This document shows positions 1-10,775 of a DNA stretch of 64,000 nucleotides, piece after piece. Source of the stretch: Bufo bufo (lineage: Eukaryota; Chordata; Amphibia; Anura; Bufonidae); the NCBI RefSeq assembly GCF_905171765.1, contig NC_053398.1, positions 46,654,323 to 46,718,322 on the forward strand, read 5' to 3'. The position numbers were made by a program, and so were the translations under genes. The notes beneath the pieces were generated by a model, which was not told the DNA's origin, did no database searches, and saw nothing but the letters and a program-made list of their open reading frames with translations. Position 1 is the stretch's first letter. Every line of letters begins with the position of its first letter.

Positions 1-1122
1 GTGGGGAAAGGAGACTGGGCTCTCTATTCCCTGCTGGACACTCTGCCGCTGGGGGACAGGACCGACTGTCTCTGCCCCCTGTAACTCCACCTGCCGCTGG
101 GGAATGGAGACTGGGCTCCCAATTCACAATAAATCACACGGCCGCTGGGGAATGGAGACTGGGCTCCCAATTCCCTGTAAATCACCCAGCCGCTGGGGAA
201 TAGAGACTGGGCTCCCAATTCCCTGCAATTCACACTGCCAATAGGGAGAGGGGGTAACAAGCTCCTCTCCCATACATACTTCCAGCCTCTGGGGAGGGAG
301 ACCGACTGTTTCCGCTCCCAATACAGTGTCCTGTTGCTGGGGAAATGAGACTGGGCTCTCTGTTCCCTGTTGGACACTCTGCCGCTGGGGGACAGGACTG
401 ACTGTCTCTGCCCCCTGTAACTCAGCCTGACGCTGGGGAATGGAGACTGGGCTCCCAATTCCCTGCAGGAGCAGTGGAGAGACCTCGGTCCCATCTCCAC
501 CGGCCACCTGGGGTTCTTCCCAGTAAACATACACAATATCCTCCCAGCTGAAGGGCTTTGGACCTGGGTCTGAAACTCTGCTCTCCTGCTGAGCCTTCTC
601 ACTGGAGTGGAACAGTTGCTGGTAGCCCTGTTCCAGCTCCATCTCCCGGGTCACCAGGTGGACCAGGTCCTGCTCAATCTCATGAGTGTCGTCCCAGTCA
701 TACCTGCTCTCCCGCCACTCAAAGAGGTCCCTGTACCGGGCTTGTGTAGGGCTCCCAAACTCCAGCTCTGAAAAAGTCTCCCATAAAAAGCCAGGACTAT
801 CAAACTCCTCTCCCTACGGCTTGTCATGCTCAGCTGTCCTGGGTAGGTACTGTGCCCCATACCACCAGAGCGCCTGGTAGGCATTTTCCAGCCACAGCTC
901 CTGCCATGCTAGGAGTTCCAATTCCTTTACCCATTCCTCCCGGGGCTGCTCTCCCAGGAAGGGCATCTGCAGGGCTACTCTCTTCTGCAACCGCTGGTCT
1001 TCCGTGGGGAGTCTCTCGTCCCGCATATACTCCACAATACCCAGTACCTGGTACCAGATGCCTTTGCGGACTGCATCTCGATCATCCATGACACCCTCAT
1101 CGTACTCCACTGCTGTTTCCAT
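1..1122 (-). pseudogene. Gag-like retrotransposon ORF, broken
   Basis: Unrecognised protein, read on the minus strand from an ATG at 1122 to beyond the window start. The N-terminal part is acidic and Trp-rich (MDDRDAVRKGIWYQVLG near its start). After a frame change around 814-650 it continues in a part beginning MTREMELEQGYQQLFHS. The C-terminal part is a string of imperfect repeats of about 14 residues of the type LQGIGSPVSIPQR, encoded by matching DNA repeats at 60-470. It starts just inside a primer-binding-like site and an LTR end, where a gag gene should lie, so a gag or first ORF of an LTR retrotransposon is my inference. I see no zinc knuckle, protease or reverse transcriptase in the window. 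Confidence 0.5.
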
Positions 1123-1222
1123 TCTGGTGCTGTCAGGGTCGCTGTACTAGGACATGCGTTGCGCTCAAATTGTAAAATCCATGGAATGGTGTCTCCTGTA
1201 GCTGTCCTTCTGGCTGTGGGAA

Positions 1223-1240
1223 CGATCCCGCCGCTAGCCA
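1223..1240 (-). other. Primer-binding-site-like sequence
   Basis: On the minus strand this reads TGGCTAGCGGCGGGATCG. It starts with TGG and lies four bases inside the LTR end at 1245. Its complement ends in CCA and resembles the 3' acceptor and T-arm end of a tRNA. The position fits an LTR retrotransposon primer-binding site. The tRNA is not identified. Confidence 0.45.
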
Positions 1241-1244
1241 CTAA

Positions 1245-2100
1245 TGTAACGGATCTCCTGGCACCCCGACCGGGTACCTCCGTTGATAAATGCTCCCAGT
1301 GTCTCCCGAGGACTCCAAGCACTCCGCTCGACACCGATACCACCACAGAAACCAGGAAAAGGAACAGCTCTTACAAGAGCTAGGAGTAATAGCCAGGGGA
1401 GTATACACGTATAGCAATCCCCACACACATGAGACGAGGCTCTATGTTGAGTGTAAAACAGCAACACTTTATTTATGCAGGTCCCCATCTGGTGGACACG
1501 CCCCTAGGGGACCAGATGGAAGACTGTGACACAGGACAGATATGCAGCAATTCAGGATACACAGACACAAGACATCCCCACAATGCATCATGGTTTCCTC
1601 CTCTCTGCCCTGGAGACACCCGAGGAGTAATTCAATTATCTCTCAGGACAAAAGGAAATCGCCAATACACATGTGGTGACAACAGGACAGGAATCACCAT
1701 TTAAACACGCAATGTCACAACCCTTACAGTAAACGCAGACATTTAACATATCCCCAGATAGCTCAAGTCTGAGTGCATATTATTAGGTGAATGGCACTCA
1801 GACAACATGAATACAATAAAATGAGCTATCTGGGTACCCTCACATAATATAAAATACAATTACACAGACAGATGGTTCTGTCACACACCTCAAAACCCCA
1901 CATGTCCCCATATGGCTTGGATCTGAGCGCTCAGATGCCACAAACACAGTCAAATCGCCATGGGGTTTAAGTTTTGCATGGGCTGATGAGAGGGCCCATA
2001 ATCCTGGGGCAAGAGGCTGGCAACCAGGCCCCTCCAAAACCCAGTGGCGAGGTTATTTTCGCCACAAAAACCAATAACCCCATATAGAATAAGAGAGCAC
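1245..2100 (-). mobile_element. LTR of retrotransposon, outer end unresolved
   Basis: The inner end is sharp: the plus strand starts TGTAACGGATC at 1245, so the minus-strand LTR ends in ...GTTACA. A minus-strand AATAAA lies near 1470, in a GC-moderate stretch (1420-1500) typical of an R region. The outer TG end and target duplication could not be fixed, so 2100 is only the approximate limit of similar-looking sequence. The stretch 1740-1830 also holds a short inverted repeat around AGATAGCTC and GAGCTATCT. Confidence 0.45.
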
Positions 2101-2430
2101 ACATATAACATATATGTAGTTTATTAAAGACACATTAAATGACAATAAATATGATATAAAGGCACAAATTAAAGGGGGCGGTGGTGCGTCCCATGTAATG
2201 GGACCAAAATCAACCACCCTCACATATACCGGACTAACAGGGAAAAGGGGTCACAGACATTGGGTATAAAGCTGCATACTAATGGGAGAGCTGTAAGTTC
2301 ACCCAAAGTAACCTATAACCATGTGTATGCTACATACAATAATGCAAAAAAGTCAATGTGGTCACACACAGCACACCTGCCCCCCAAAGGCAACATAGAT
2401 GGCAATCCGATAAATGCGGATTACCAAATA

Positions 2431-2632
2431 GTAACACAGTCAAGGGCAGAGCAGGAATACTGTGTGTAAGCAATAAATCATACTAAATTAACAAAGTAAC
2501 AATGCATGAGACAAAAACACAAATTACCCATGGTATGCCGAAACCCAAGGTCTGTGACCAGAGCTGCATACTTAATTCAGTATGATTTATTGCTTACACA
2601 CAGTATTCCTGCTCTGCCCTTGACTGTGTTAC
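2431..2632. repeat. Perfect 54 bp inverted repeat, 94 bp loop
   Basis: The arm 2431-2484 (starting GTAACACAGTCAAGGG) is exactly reverse-complemented at 2579-2632. Similarity fades immediately outside and in the loop. No protein is encoded. A foldback DNA element or the ends of a small inverted duplication would fit. Confidence 0.85.
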
Positions 2633-2709
2633 TGCTAACTCACACAATTACACTTATATGATCCATACGGTTCCATCCAATGTTCAATCATGAAATCACC
2701 GTACCAGCG

Positions 2710-3107
2710 CTAGTTCCATGGTAGTGAATAAGAGCAGTAATGCAGTTGGGATCTACAAGGACTGCACATTGGACTGAACTGTATGCTTTTGTTGCAAAAC
2801 AGCTGATACATGAGGTTGTGTTGATCAATGTTAAAAAGTTCTCTTAAATTCTCCAAAACAAGCAGTTTTTTAAACACCTGCGGCGGCTGCGGGGGAATGA
2901 CGACTCTGGGGAAACAGTGGCGGGGATCAAGTATGATTCCCACCATTGGTCCAGCCATGCTGGGGGTCTGCAGAAAAGGTACCTATAGATGAACAAACCC
3001 ATTAATATTATAAAGCAAAAAGCAGATCCAACAGTCACTAATAAGGAAATGTCTCCACCTGTCATTTTAGAGAGGATAAATGTGCTTTGTATGACAACTT
3101 TCCACAT
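2710..3107 (-). pseudogene. Possible membrane-protein fragment (cytokine-receptor-like?)
   Basis: The minus strand encodes a strongly hydrophobic segment, ISLLVTVGSAFCFIILMGLF, followed by the basic stop-transfer residues IYRYLFCR. That is the look of a single-pass membrane helix (about 3045-2970). A second overlapping minus-strand frame (2958-2710) carries a proline-rich stretch, VIPPQPPQVFKKLL. It vaguely recalls the juxtamembrane region of cytokine receptors, but it is in a different frame. A CAG acceptor-like site precedes GGTGGAGAC near 3060. It may be a receptor exon, a decayed pseudogene, or a chance ORF. Function is not assigned. Confidence 0.2.
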
Positions 3108-3109
3108 TT

Positions 3110-3690
3110 TATTTGGTGATTTACTATGTGATTATTATATCGTTTGTCCAGCATTTGTGTTCCCTGGAAACAATGTTCCAGCGAACACCTCACAACTAAT
3201 CTTCCTTCATTGATCCCAAATGAGGTGCATTTCCTTGAAATAGATTTAATCCTATTACCTGTTATTCTTAACTGTTTACGTGCTTCAGTCTTTACCTCAA
3301 AAAGTTCACCAACGGTAGTCTAAAGATGGCCAAACACATTCAATAGCTGTCAGACAAACAATTGTTTGGTAGACAGCTATCTCTCCCGACTCCCCTATAT
3401 ATGTACTCAGTTCGGCTGAATGTGTATGTGTACTCAATGTGGAGAGAGGAGAAAGCTGCTGGCAGACACTTCTGTCGGCAGTATATCTCTGGGGAGAACA
3501 AAAGGATCAAGCAAAAATATTCATTTTGCCTGATTATTCTGTCCGTGACAACATCTGTCGGGGGAGAGTTGGAAGCTCTTTGTACCTGTTATACTGTTGG
3601 CTGAATCCACTGTTCTCAGCAGGTTCAGCTGAAAATACAGTAATGTGTATGGAGACCTTAACTTTTCCCATTTGTTTAAAATAGTTATTT
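3110..3690. other. No recognised feature
   Basis: AT-rich sequence with short chance ORFs. I see no repeat ends, exon signals or protein motifs here. Confidence 0.4.
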
Positions 3691-3692
3691 GC

Positions 3693-4510
3693 ACTACTCA
3701 CAAAAAGTTAGGGATATTTGGCTTTTGGGTGAAATTTATGAAAAATATAGAAGTTCACGCTACAGTGGTAATATATCATGAAAGTAGGGCATTTAAGTAG
3801 AAGCATGCAATGGTGATTTCCTCATCTCAAGCAATTTATTGAAACAAAAGCCATCACCAGTGGTGGGTATACCCTCACAAAAAAATTAAATGTCTCAATA
3901 ACTTGTCATGTGGCCTTGAGCATCAATTACAGCTTGACAACAGCGTCTCATGCTGTTCACAAGTCGAATTATTGAGAATTGAGGTTCTGGGGTACAGACT
4001 TACGAGTCTCTACATGGAGACTCAGCTGATTCCATAGGTTTTGAAAGGGATTCAAGTCTGGAGAAACTGCAGGCCACTCTATTTGAGGTACCCCAGTCTC
4101 CAGCAGCTGTTCCCTAATGATGAGACCTCGATGAGCTGGTGCATTGTTGTCCATGAAGATGAAATTAGGCCTGTGTTGTTCATGCAGAGGCACAATGACT
4201 GGATTAATGATGTTATTCAAGTAGTATGGACTTGTCACTGTACCATTCACAAAGTGTAGGGCAGTTCTGTATTGACTAGACACACCTGCCCACACCAACA
4301 CCACCACAACCGAAAGATCATCTGGTGACAACAGTGTCTGATGCATAGCATTCTCCTTGAAGTCTCCAACATCCATGGCGGCCATCATTTCTGCTCAGCG
4401 TGAATTGACTTTCATCAGTGAACAGCACTGAGGCCCACTCGTCCCTCATCCAGTGTAGATGTGCAGTAAGCCGGATTGGGACTGATGCACACTGGCGCAA
4501 TATTAATAGT
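3693..4510 (-). mobile_element. Tc1-like transposon remnant
   Basis: The left end carries the terminal-type sequence CACTACTCACAAAAAGTTAG at 3692-3711. A transposase remnant follows on the minus strand. The other terminal repeat is missing: at about 4511 the sequence switches abruptly to an LTR fragment. The element is therefore truncated at its 5' end. Confidence 0.75.
3969..4500 (-). pseudogene. Tc1/mariner transposase, truncated
   Basis: DDE transposase fragment acting on terminal repeats with TA targets. The first catalytic Asp is seen in VLFTDESQFTL (about 4430) and the second in FMDNNAPAHRG (about 4160). The C-terminal signature reads SPDLNPFQNLW (about 4050). In this family the residue after PDLNPI is the third acid (Glu). 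Here it is Gln, so the catalytic triad is lost. The N-terminal helix-turn-helix domain is absent, and a frame change lies near 4300-4390. Clearly dead. Confidence 0.85.
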
Positions 4511-4620
4511 TTTTTGTTTGTGACGCCAATTGCAATGTGTGCAGGTTATAGTCTCAGGGCCCTTTAAGGTGTTATAACTCACGTACCAGACATAGTGCCC
4601 TGGAACAGAGGTATTTTGGA
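4511..4620 (-). mobile_element. LTR fragment, same family as 10776-11803
   Basis: GTGACGCCAATTGCA followed by AGGGCCCTT and a GTTATAAC block matches 10780-10850 closely. It is only the terminal part of that LTR, joined directly to the broken Tc1 copy. Confidence 0.6.
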
Positions 4621-4700
4621 CTATGGACATTTGTGGACATTTGCCACTATTGCTACTGTGCAAAGAAATTAAATTAACTACTTTACTGTACTTGGAAAGG

Positions 4701-5000
4701 TTAAAGGGGTTCTGCAGTTTGTTTAAACTGATGATCTATCCTCTGGATAGATCATCAGCATCTAATCGGCAGGGGTCCGACACCCGGGACCCCCCGCCGA
4801 TCAGCTGTTTGAGAAGGCAGCAGCTCTCCAGGAGCACCGCGGCCTTCTCACTGTTTACCGCAGGCCCAGTGACGTCACGACCAGAGCGCCGCTGCCTTCT
4901 CAAACAGCTGATCGGGGGTGTCGGACCCCCGCCGATCAGACGCTGATGATCTAACCAGAGGATAGATCATCAGTTTAAACAAACTGCAGAACCTCTTTAA
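4701..5000. mobile_element. TTAA-flanked foldback MITE (piggyBac-like)
   Basis: Flanked by TTAA at 4701-4704 and 4997-5000. The terminal inverted repeats (AAAGGGGTTCTGCAGTTTG and its complement) extend inward over GATAGATCATCAG and GATCAGCTGTTTGAGAAGGC on both arms. There is no coding capacity. A decayed copy lies at 22251-22480 and related ends at 12950-13030 and 21250-21290. Confidence 0.85.
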
Positions 5001-5493
5001 GGGTACTTTCACACTAGCGTTTTTCTTTTCCGGCACTGAGTTCCGTCAAAAGGGCTCAATGCCGGAAAAGACCTGATCAGGTGTATCCCCATGCATTCAT
5101 TTTGACTGATCAGGCAAAAGAGAAAACCGTAGCATGCTACGGTTTTATCTCTGGCGTAAAAAACTGAAGACTTTTTTCCATAGGAATGTATTAGTGCTGG
5201 ATCAGGCATTCAAAATACCGGAATGACGGATCCGTCCTTCCCGTCTGCGCATGCACAGACCAAAAAAAAGGTGAAAAAAATAAATGCCGGATCCGTTTTG
5301 CTGGATGACACCGTCAAGACAGATCCAGCATTTCAATGCCTTTTTTTAAATGATCAGGCATTTTTAAGACTGATCAGGATCCTGATCAGTCTTACTAATG
5401 CCATCAGTTGGCATACGTTTTGTCGGATCCGGCAGGCAGTTCCGGCGACGAAACTGCTTGCCGGATCACTCTGCCGCAAGTGTGAAAGTAGCC
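5001..5493. mobile_element. Foldback MITE with GGGTACTTTCACAC ends
   Basis: Starts GGGTACTTTCACACTAGCG and ends CGCAAGTGTGAAAGTAGCC, imperfect inverted termini. The interior is rich in TGATCAG, CCGGATC and GGCATT motifs in both orientations. It begins at the base after the TTAA of the preceding MITE. Non-coding. Confidence 0.7.
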
Positions 5494-5539
5494 TAACTTA
5501 CACTATGATTTATGCCATAAGTTAAACTTATACTGATGT

Positions 5540-6025
5540 ATATTTTTGAAGTGCATATATTTTTGAGTCTGCAGATAGGAACCAATGTTTAGAAGAAGAG
5601 ACTCTGCCAGACTGCACGAGTGAGCAGAAGAAGACGCTGAAACGGTGATGGTGAAATGGTGATACTCTACCACAGACCAGTGTATTAGGGTCCATTTGAC
5701 CAGTGGGCCAACGCATCACTGAGCATCAGACCCTGGATCACCAACCCTTTGGCCAGGGTAGCAGCCTTTTGAGAGAGAGAGAGAAAGAGAGAGAGAGATA
5801 GCTTATGCCTTTCCTGAGCACATAACCTTCTTCTGCCAGGGAGGAGACTAGAGAAGCCAGCTCAGAGCATTACCTGGATTGTTTTGCATTTGAGTTCCTC
5901 CAATAAAGAATCACACTGGTTTACTGCAAAACTGACTTTTTGCACTTATTTCCCATTGGGGTGCACCAGGCTATACCATCACTTCTAGAGAGAAGCAACC
6001 CAGCGTAGCATAGGGCCACCCCAAA
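5540..6025 (+). mobile_element. LTR-like dispersed repeat
   Basis: Contains AATAAAGAATCACACTGGTTTACTGC (about 5903-5929, given here by its parts AATAAAG and ACACTGGTTTACTGC). It also contains ATTTCCCATTGGGGTGCACCA. The same blocks appear in the opposite orientation at 49640-49720 and 63850-63930. This shared poly(A)-signal block suggests LTR ends of one family. A (GA)n tract sits at 5771-5800. The exact ends are not resolved. Confidence 0.5.
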
Positions 6026-7290
6026 CACAGCCACTACATATGCTCTTTTTATATATCATTTTCCATCCATATACACCTCAATTTTAACAAACACTGTAGC
6101 AAGAACAGGAACGGCCCATGTGACTCAATATGTAATTTTTGAAGCAGTTTTTTTAATGTCATAAAAACTCTGACATAGATTCACTAATCCTTTAGGTGAA
6201 GTAACCTTAGGCTCTCTAGACCTGCACCAGATTTATCACAGTGGCTCAGCTGGAATAATACCTTTGGTAGGGATAGACCCTTTTCTCTGACTCTGTACCA
6301 ACTATAGGTTGGCTTTCTTTGACACAGAATTTTTGGCCACAATTGTGGTGCAATTTTGAAGCGACATGGAACATCTTAAGCCATGGTTCTTTCACACAAA
6401 GCTCCACCCCTTTCAATAAGTCCTGGCCCCTTTTTTATCAACTCAGAAAAAAGTGTAGAAACCCTAGTTGTGCCAAATTGCCAAAACTGTGCCACTTTTT
6501 AGACAGATTTTAGGTGCAGACACACTGGGTCACTGTATATGAAGCGGTCCAAGGCTCAGTTACTCTGTTTGCACTTGTGTTGTTGAGTATTAGGGTGCTT
6601 TCACGCATAGGTTTTTGCTAGCATTTTTCTGCACTGCTGTGGATTTTTGCTGTAGAAACGCTAGCTCCAGATGTTAGTGACTGGCATTTTGTTAATTAGG
6701 TGTCATTTTTTTGTCTTTCTGGTATCTTTTCAAAAACACAGCACGGGACATTTGTCAAGACTATCATTCCCATACACCAGTACTGATCCCTCTGCGTCGG
6801 AGTGAGGCACATTTTTGGCAGTCCGCGTGCCAGAAACTGAAGTCTATGCCGCACTAAGCCCCATCCCCTTGCACTAATCCCTGCCCCATTTCTAAAGTTA
6901 CAAGAAGCTTGAAAAGTTACAAATTATTGTGCACATATGGAGTGCACCATAATTTGCAACTTTTTGATGCCACTATTGTAAATGCCCCTTAGCATGCTGG
7001 AGCTCTTGCCATTTTTTTTTTTTAGCCATTTTCACTTCACCTTCTCTAAAAAAAACACTATTGGGCAACCACACTGCAAAAAACATATGAATAAGCACAA
7101 ATGAAAGTGGCAGAAAATGCAAATAGACAGAAAACCTCATGCTGTTATTCTGCCAGTGGTAACAAAAAGACACCAGTCCAAAATTTATGTGTGCACGGAC
7201 CCTTATTGCGAAGTAGATAAAAAGACCCCTGTCATAGGTCTATCGAAAAAATTCTCAATCCAGAGGTGTCATAAATAATCCAGTTTATTG
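6026..7290. other. No recognised feature
   Basis: AT-rich stretch with only short chance ORFs. It contains GGGTGCTTTCACGCATAGG near 6594, resembling the start of a foldback repeat family, but no matching end was found. Confidence 0.35.
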
Positions 7291-7295
7291 GGGAG

Positions 7296-7983
7296 CTAAA
7301 GGGAACCGGTCACGTTGAACATGGTATCTGAGCTGGAGGCAGTGTGTTATAGAGCAGGGGGAGCTGAGAAGATTGATATATAGTTTATGGAAAAAGATTC
7401 AGATAAACTTGTCATTTATAGATTTTAAGAGGACCTTTCACCAGAGGAAAGCCTCTAAACTAACTATACAGAGGTGTAGAGCGGCGCCCAGGGATCCCCC
7501 TGCACTTACTGTTATCCCCGGGCACCGCTCCGTTCGCCCGGTACAGCCTCCGGTATGTAAGGAGTTAGGCTCCACCCATTTGATCCTGCCGGCGTCTTCT
7601 TCTCCTATGCTGTAGCGCCTATACGGAGCGGCGCCCGGGGATAACAGTAAGTGCAGGGGGATCCCTGGGCGCCACTCTACACCTCTGTATAGTTAGTTTA
7701 GAGGCTTTCCTCTGGTGAAAGGTCCTCTTTAAATCCCTTCTCATTCTGGGCTTTGAAGTCAAGGAGTCGGTCCTATCAGTAATTGACAGTCTTCCCTCTA
7801 TGACTGTGTATAGCTGCCAGTCACTGATAGGATCGCCTCCTGGACTTCGAAGCCAAGGAATATAAATGTATACATTACAAGTTTTACTGAATGTTTTCTC
7901 ATAAAACTTTACAAGCTCCCCCTGCTCTATAACATGCTGCCTGCAGATTAATTTGCATTTTCATGGTGACAGGTTCCCTTTAA
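7296..7983. mobile_element. Outer TTAA-type MITE split by a second MITE
   Basis: The termini AAAGGGAACCGGTCAC (7298 on) and GTGACAGGTTCCCTTT (to 7981) are inverted repeats. They are flanked by CTAA (a mutated TTAA) and TTAA. Inner parts such as TCCTATCAGT and its complement, and the GCAGGGGGAG block, also pair. The complete element at 7435-7732 sits inside it. Confidence 0.75.
7435..7732. mobile_element. TTAA MITE, GAGGACCTTTCACC family
   Basis: TTAA at both ends, then GAGGACCTTTCACC and its complement GGTGAAAGGTCCTC. The arms contain GCGGCGCCC and CAGTAAGTGCAG blocks in inverted order. It is the same family as the 490 bp copy at 44953-45442 and the partial copy ending at 12541. Confidence 0.85.
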
Positions 7984-8214
7984 AACCTTAAAATACTGTG
8001 TTTGCATAAAATAGCTAGAGCATTATGTTATATGTATAACTATTATATATGTGTTAGATGTTCTATGTGATAGCGCTGTTCGAATGTCCCGGAGAACGAA
8101 GAGCACAAGCCCGTTTTAGCACATAGTGAACGTCGTGAAAACAAAACCTATAAAACTGTGGCGGAATTCTACCACATTTTTAATTTTTTTCCAGCTTTCC
8201 ACTACATCTTATGC

Positions 8215-8373
8215 CGGTGATGGCTAACCTCCGGAACTCTAGCTGTTGTAAAACTACAACTCCCAGCATGCTCCATTCATTTCTATGGAGTTCTGAGACA
8301 CAGCCAAGCAAGTGTGCATCTTGGAAGTTGTAGTTTTACCACAGCTGGAGTGCCGGAAGTTAGCCATCACGGT
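8215..8373. mobile_element. Short foldback MITE
   Basis: The ends GTGATGGCTAACCTCCGG and CCGGAAGTTAGCCATCAC are inverted, with inner arms GTAAAACTACAACTCCCAG and its complement GGAAGTTGTAGTTTTAC. Non-coding. Confidence 0.8.
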
Positions 8374-8583
8374 CCTATGCAATATTAAATGGTGCCATTA
8401 AAAATTACAACTTGTCACGCAAAAAGCCTCATATGGCTATGTGAATGGAAAAATAAAAAAGCTATGGCTCCAAGAAGGCAGGGAGTAAAAAACAAAAAAG
8501 CTAAAACCAAAAATTGCTCCACCAGCAAGGGGTTAACAGCAAGACAGCATTAGTAGTCCTTAAGTGACAGCAGAATTATATGG

Positions 8584-10305
8584 TTAACCCCATAAGGACC
8601 CGCGCCGTACATGTACGGCGCTGGTGGATGTGACTTATGGACCAGCGCCGTACGGCAGGCTGATCGGACGGGTGCAGGAGCTGCGCCCGCCCGATCAGCG
8701 GCAGGGGCCCGGCAGTCACTGATAGCCAGACCCCTGCTGTATGCACCGGTATCGGTGAAAACACAGATGTCGGCTCGTTAACCTTTGCACTGCCGCGGTC
8801 AGCACTGACCGCTGCACGTGCGGGATCCTGCCGGGTGCGGGGTGGCAATCGGGTCCTGCTGTGACAGGGACCCAATGGCAGGGAAGGCAGCCCAATGCCT
8901 TCCGTGACAGCCTGTGAGATACAGCCCCCTGGATCTCACAGAATCAGGCTGTAAGTGTATTACATTGAGTAAGGGTCCATTCAGACGTCTGTAGTGTTTT
9001 GCACCCTAAAATAGTATCAATCAAAAGTCATATGCACCCTAAAATAGTATCAATCAAACCGTCATCTCATGCCAAAAAAAATGAGGCTCTACATAAGACA
9101 GTCGCCCAAAAAAAATAATATATATGGCTTTCAGATTATGGAGACACTAAAAAATATTTTTTTTCAAAAGTGTTTTATTATGTAAAACTGAAACAAACAA
9201 CCCAAAAAAGTAGTCATATTTGGTATTGTCGCATCTGTAACAACCTGCTCTATAAAAATACCACATGATTACAACCTGAATATTGTAAATAACAAAAAAA
9301 TAAAAACGGTGCCAAAACTATTTTTTGTTACCTTGCCTCACAAAAAGTGTGATATAGAGCAACCAAAAGTCATATGTACCCTACAAAACTGCCACCTTAT
9401 CCCATAGTTTTCAAAATGGGGTATTCTTTAGAGTTTCTACTCTAGGGGTGCATCAGGGGGTCTTTAAAATGTGACATGGCAACTTAAAATTATTCCAGTG
9501 AAATCTGCCCTCCAAAAACCATATAGCGTTCCTTTCCTTCTGCGCCCTGCCGTGTGCCTGTACATCAGTTTACGACCACATATGGGGTGTTTCTGTAAAC
9601 TACAGAATCAGGGTAATAAATATTGAGTTTGGCTGTTAACCCTTGCTTTGTTAGCAGAATTTTTTTTTATTAAAATGGAAAATCTGCCAAAAAAGTGAAA
9701 TTCTGAAATTTCATCTACATTTCCCTTTAATTCTTGTAGAACACCTAAAGGGTTAACAAAGTTTGTAAAATCAGTTTTCAATACCTTGAGGGGTGTAGTT
9801 TCCAAAATAGGGGCCATTAATGGGTGGTTTCTATTATGTAAGCCTCACAAAGTGACTTCAGACCTGAACTGGTCCTTAAAGTGGATTTTGGATATTTTCT
9901 GAAAAATTTCAAGATTTGCTTCTAAACTTCTAAGCCTTCTAACATGGCAAAAAATAAAATGTAATTTACAAAATGATCCAAACATGAAGTAGACATATGG
10001 GAAATGTAAAGTAATAACTATTTTAGGAGGTATCACTATCTGTTTAAAAAGCAGAGAAACAGAAATTTTGAAAATTGCAATTTTTTCCAAAGTTTTTGTA
10101 AATTTGGTATTTTTTTTATAAATAAAAATGAAAGATTTTGACTCAAGCTTACCACTGTCATGAAGTACAATATGTGATGAGAAAACGATCTCAGAATGGC
10201 TTGGATAAGTAAAAGCTTATCACCACATAAAGGGACACATGTCAGATTTGCAAAATACAGCCTGGTCCTTAAGGTGAAAAATGGCAGTGTCCTGAAAGGT
10301 GTTAA
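8584..10305. mobile_element. Non-autonomous piggyBac-like element
   Basis: TTAA at 8584-8587 and 10302-10305. The termini CCCCATAAGGACC and GTCCTGAAAGGTG (read inward from the right as CACCTTTCAGGAC) are imperfect inverted repeats. The 1.7 kb interior has no transposase. It contains palindromic CCGTACATGTACGG near 8604 and poly-A/T-rich segments. It is probably a deletion derivative mobilised by a piggyBac transposase. Confidence 0.7.
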
Positions 10306-10417
10306 TGGTAAATGCACGGCTGCTGGTGGTAAACAACCAAAAAATAGACTTATTTTTTTAAGATGTTTTTTTTTTTTTTTAAATAGTCTGAAAATTTTTT
10401 GCCTGCTGGTGTGTCTA

Positions 10418-10441
10418 CACACACACACACACACACACACC
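10418..10441. repeat. (CA)n microsatellite
   Basis: About twelve uninterrupted CA units, preceded by a T-rich tract at 10364-10380. Confidence 0.95.
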
Positions 10442-10775
10442 ATCTGGGGTCATGTGATCATCCTTCATGTTTTCCGACGTCTGATCTGAAACACGTCACA
10501 TGCCATTTTGAGAAATTCAGAAACGAATTGTCAACAATTCGAATTCTGAGTTGACCTCAATTTTTTGAATATTTGAATTGAATTTAATTAGTTTAGATTC
10601 GCTCATCTCTAAAAAGGAGACAATTTAAACAGGGATCTGCCCATCTCCTAACCTCCAGGAATCCTGAAGAAGTATTTCTCAGTTTCACTGGAAGATCTGC
10701 AATGAGCAGGATATGGGGTAACGCTGACGCCACTTATGCAGTGGGCCAGGATACATGTTGTTAAAGTTCTGTATT

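Noticed and set aside
10036..10443. 135-residue ORF with VCVCVCVC start
   Set aside because: It reads through the (CA)n and poly-T tracts at the end of a non-coding transposon.
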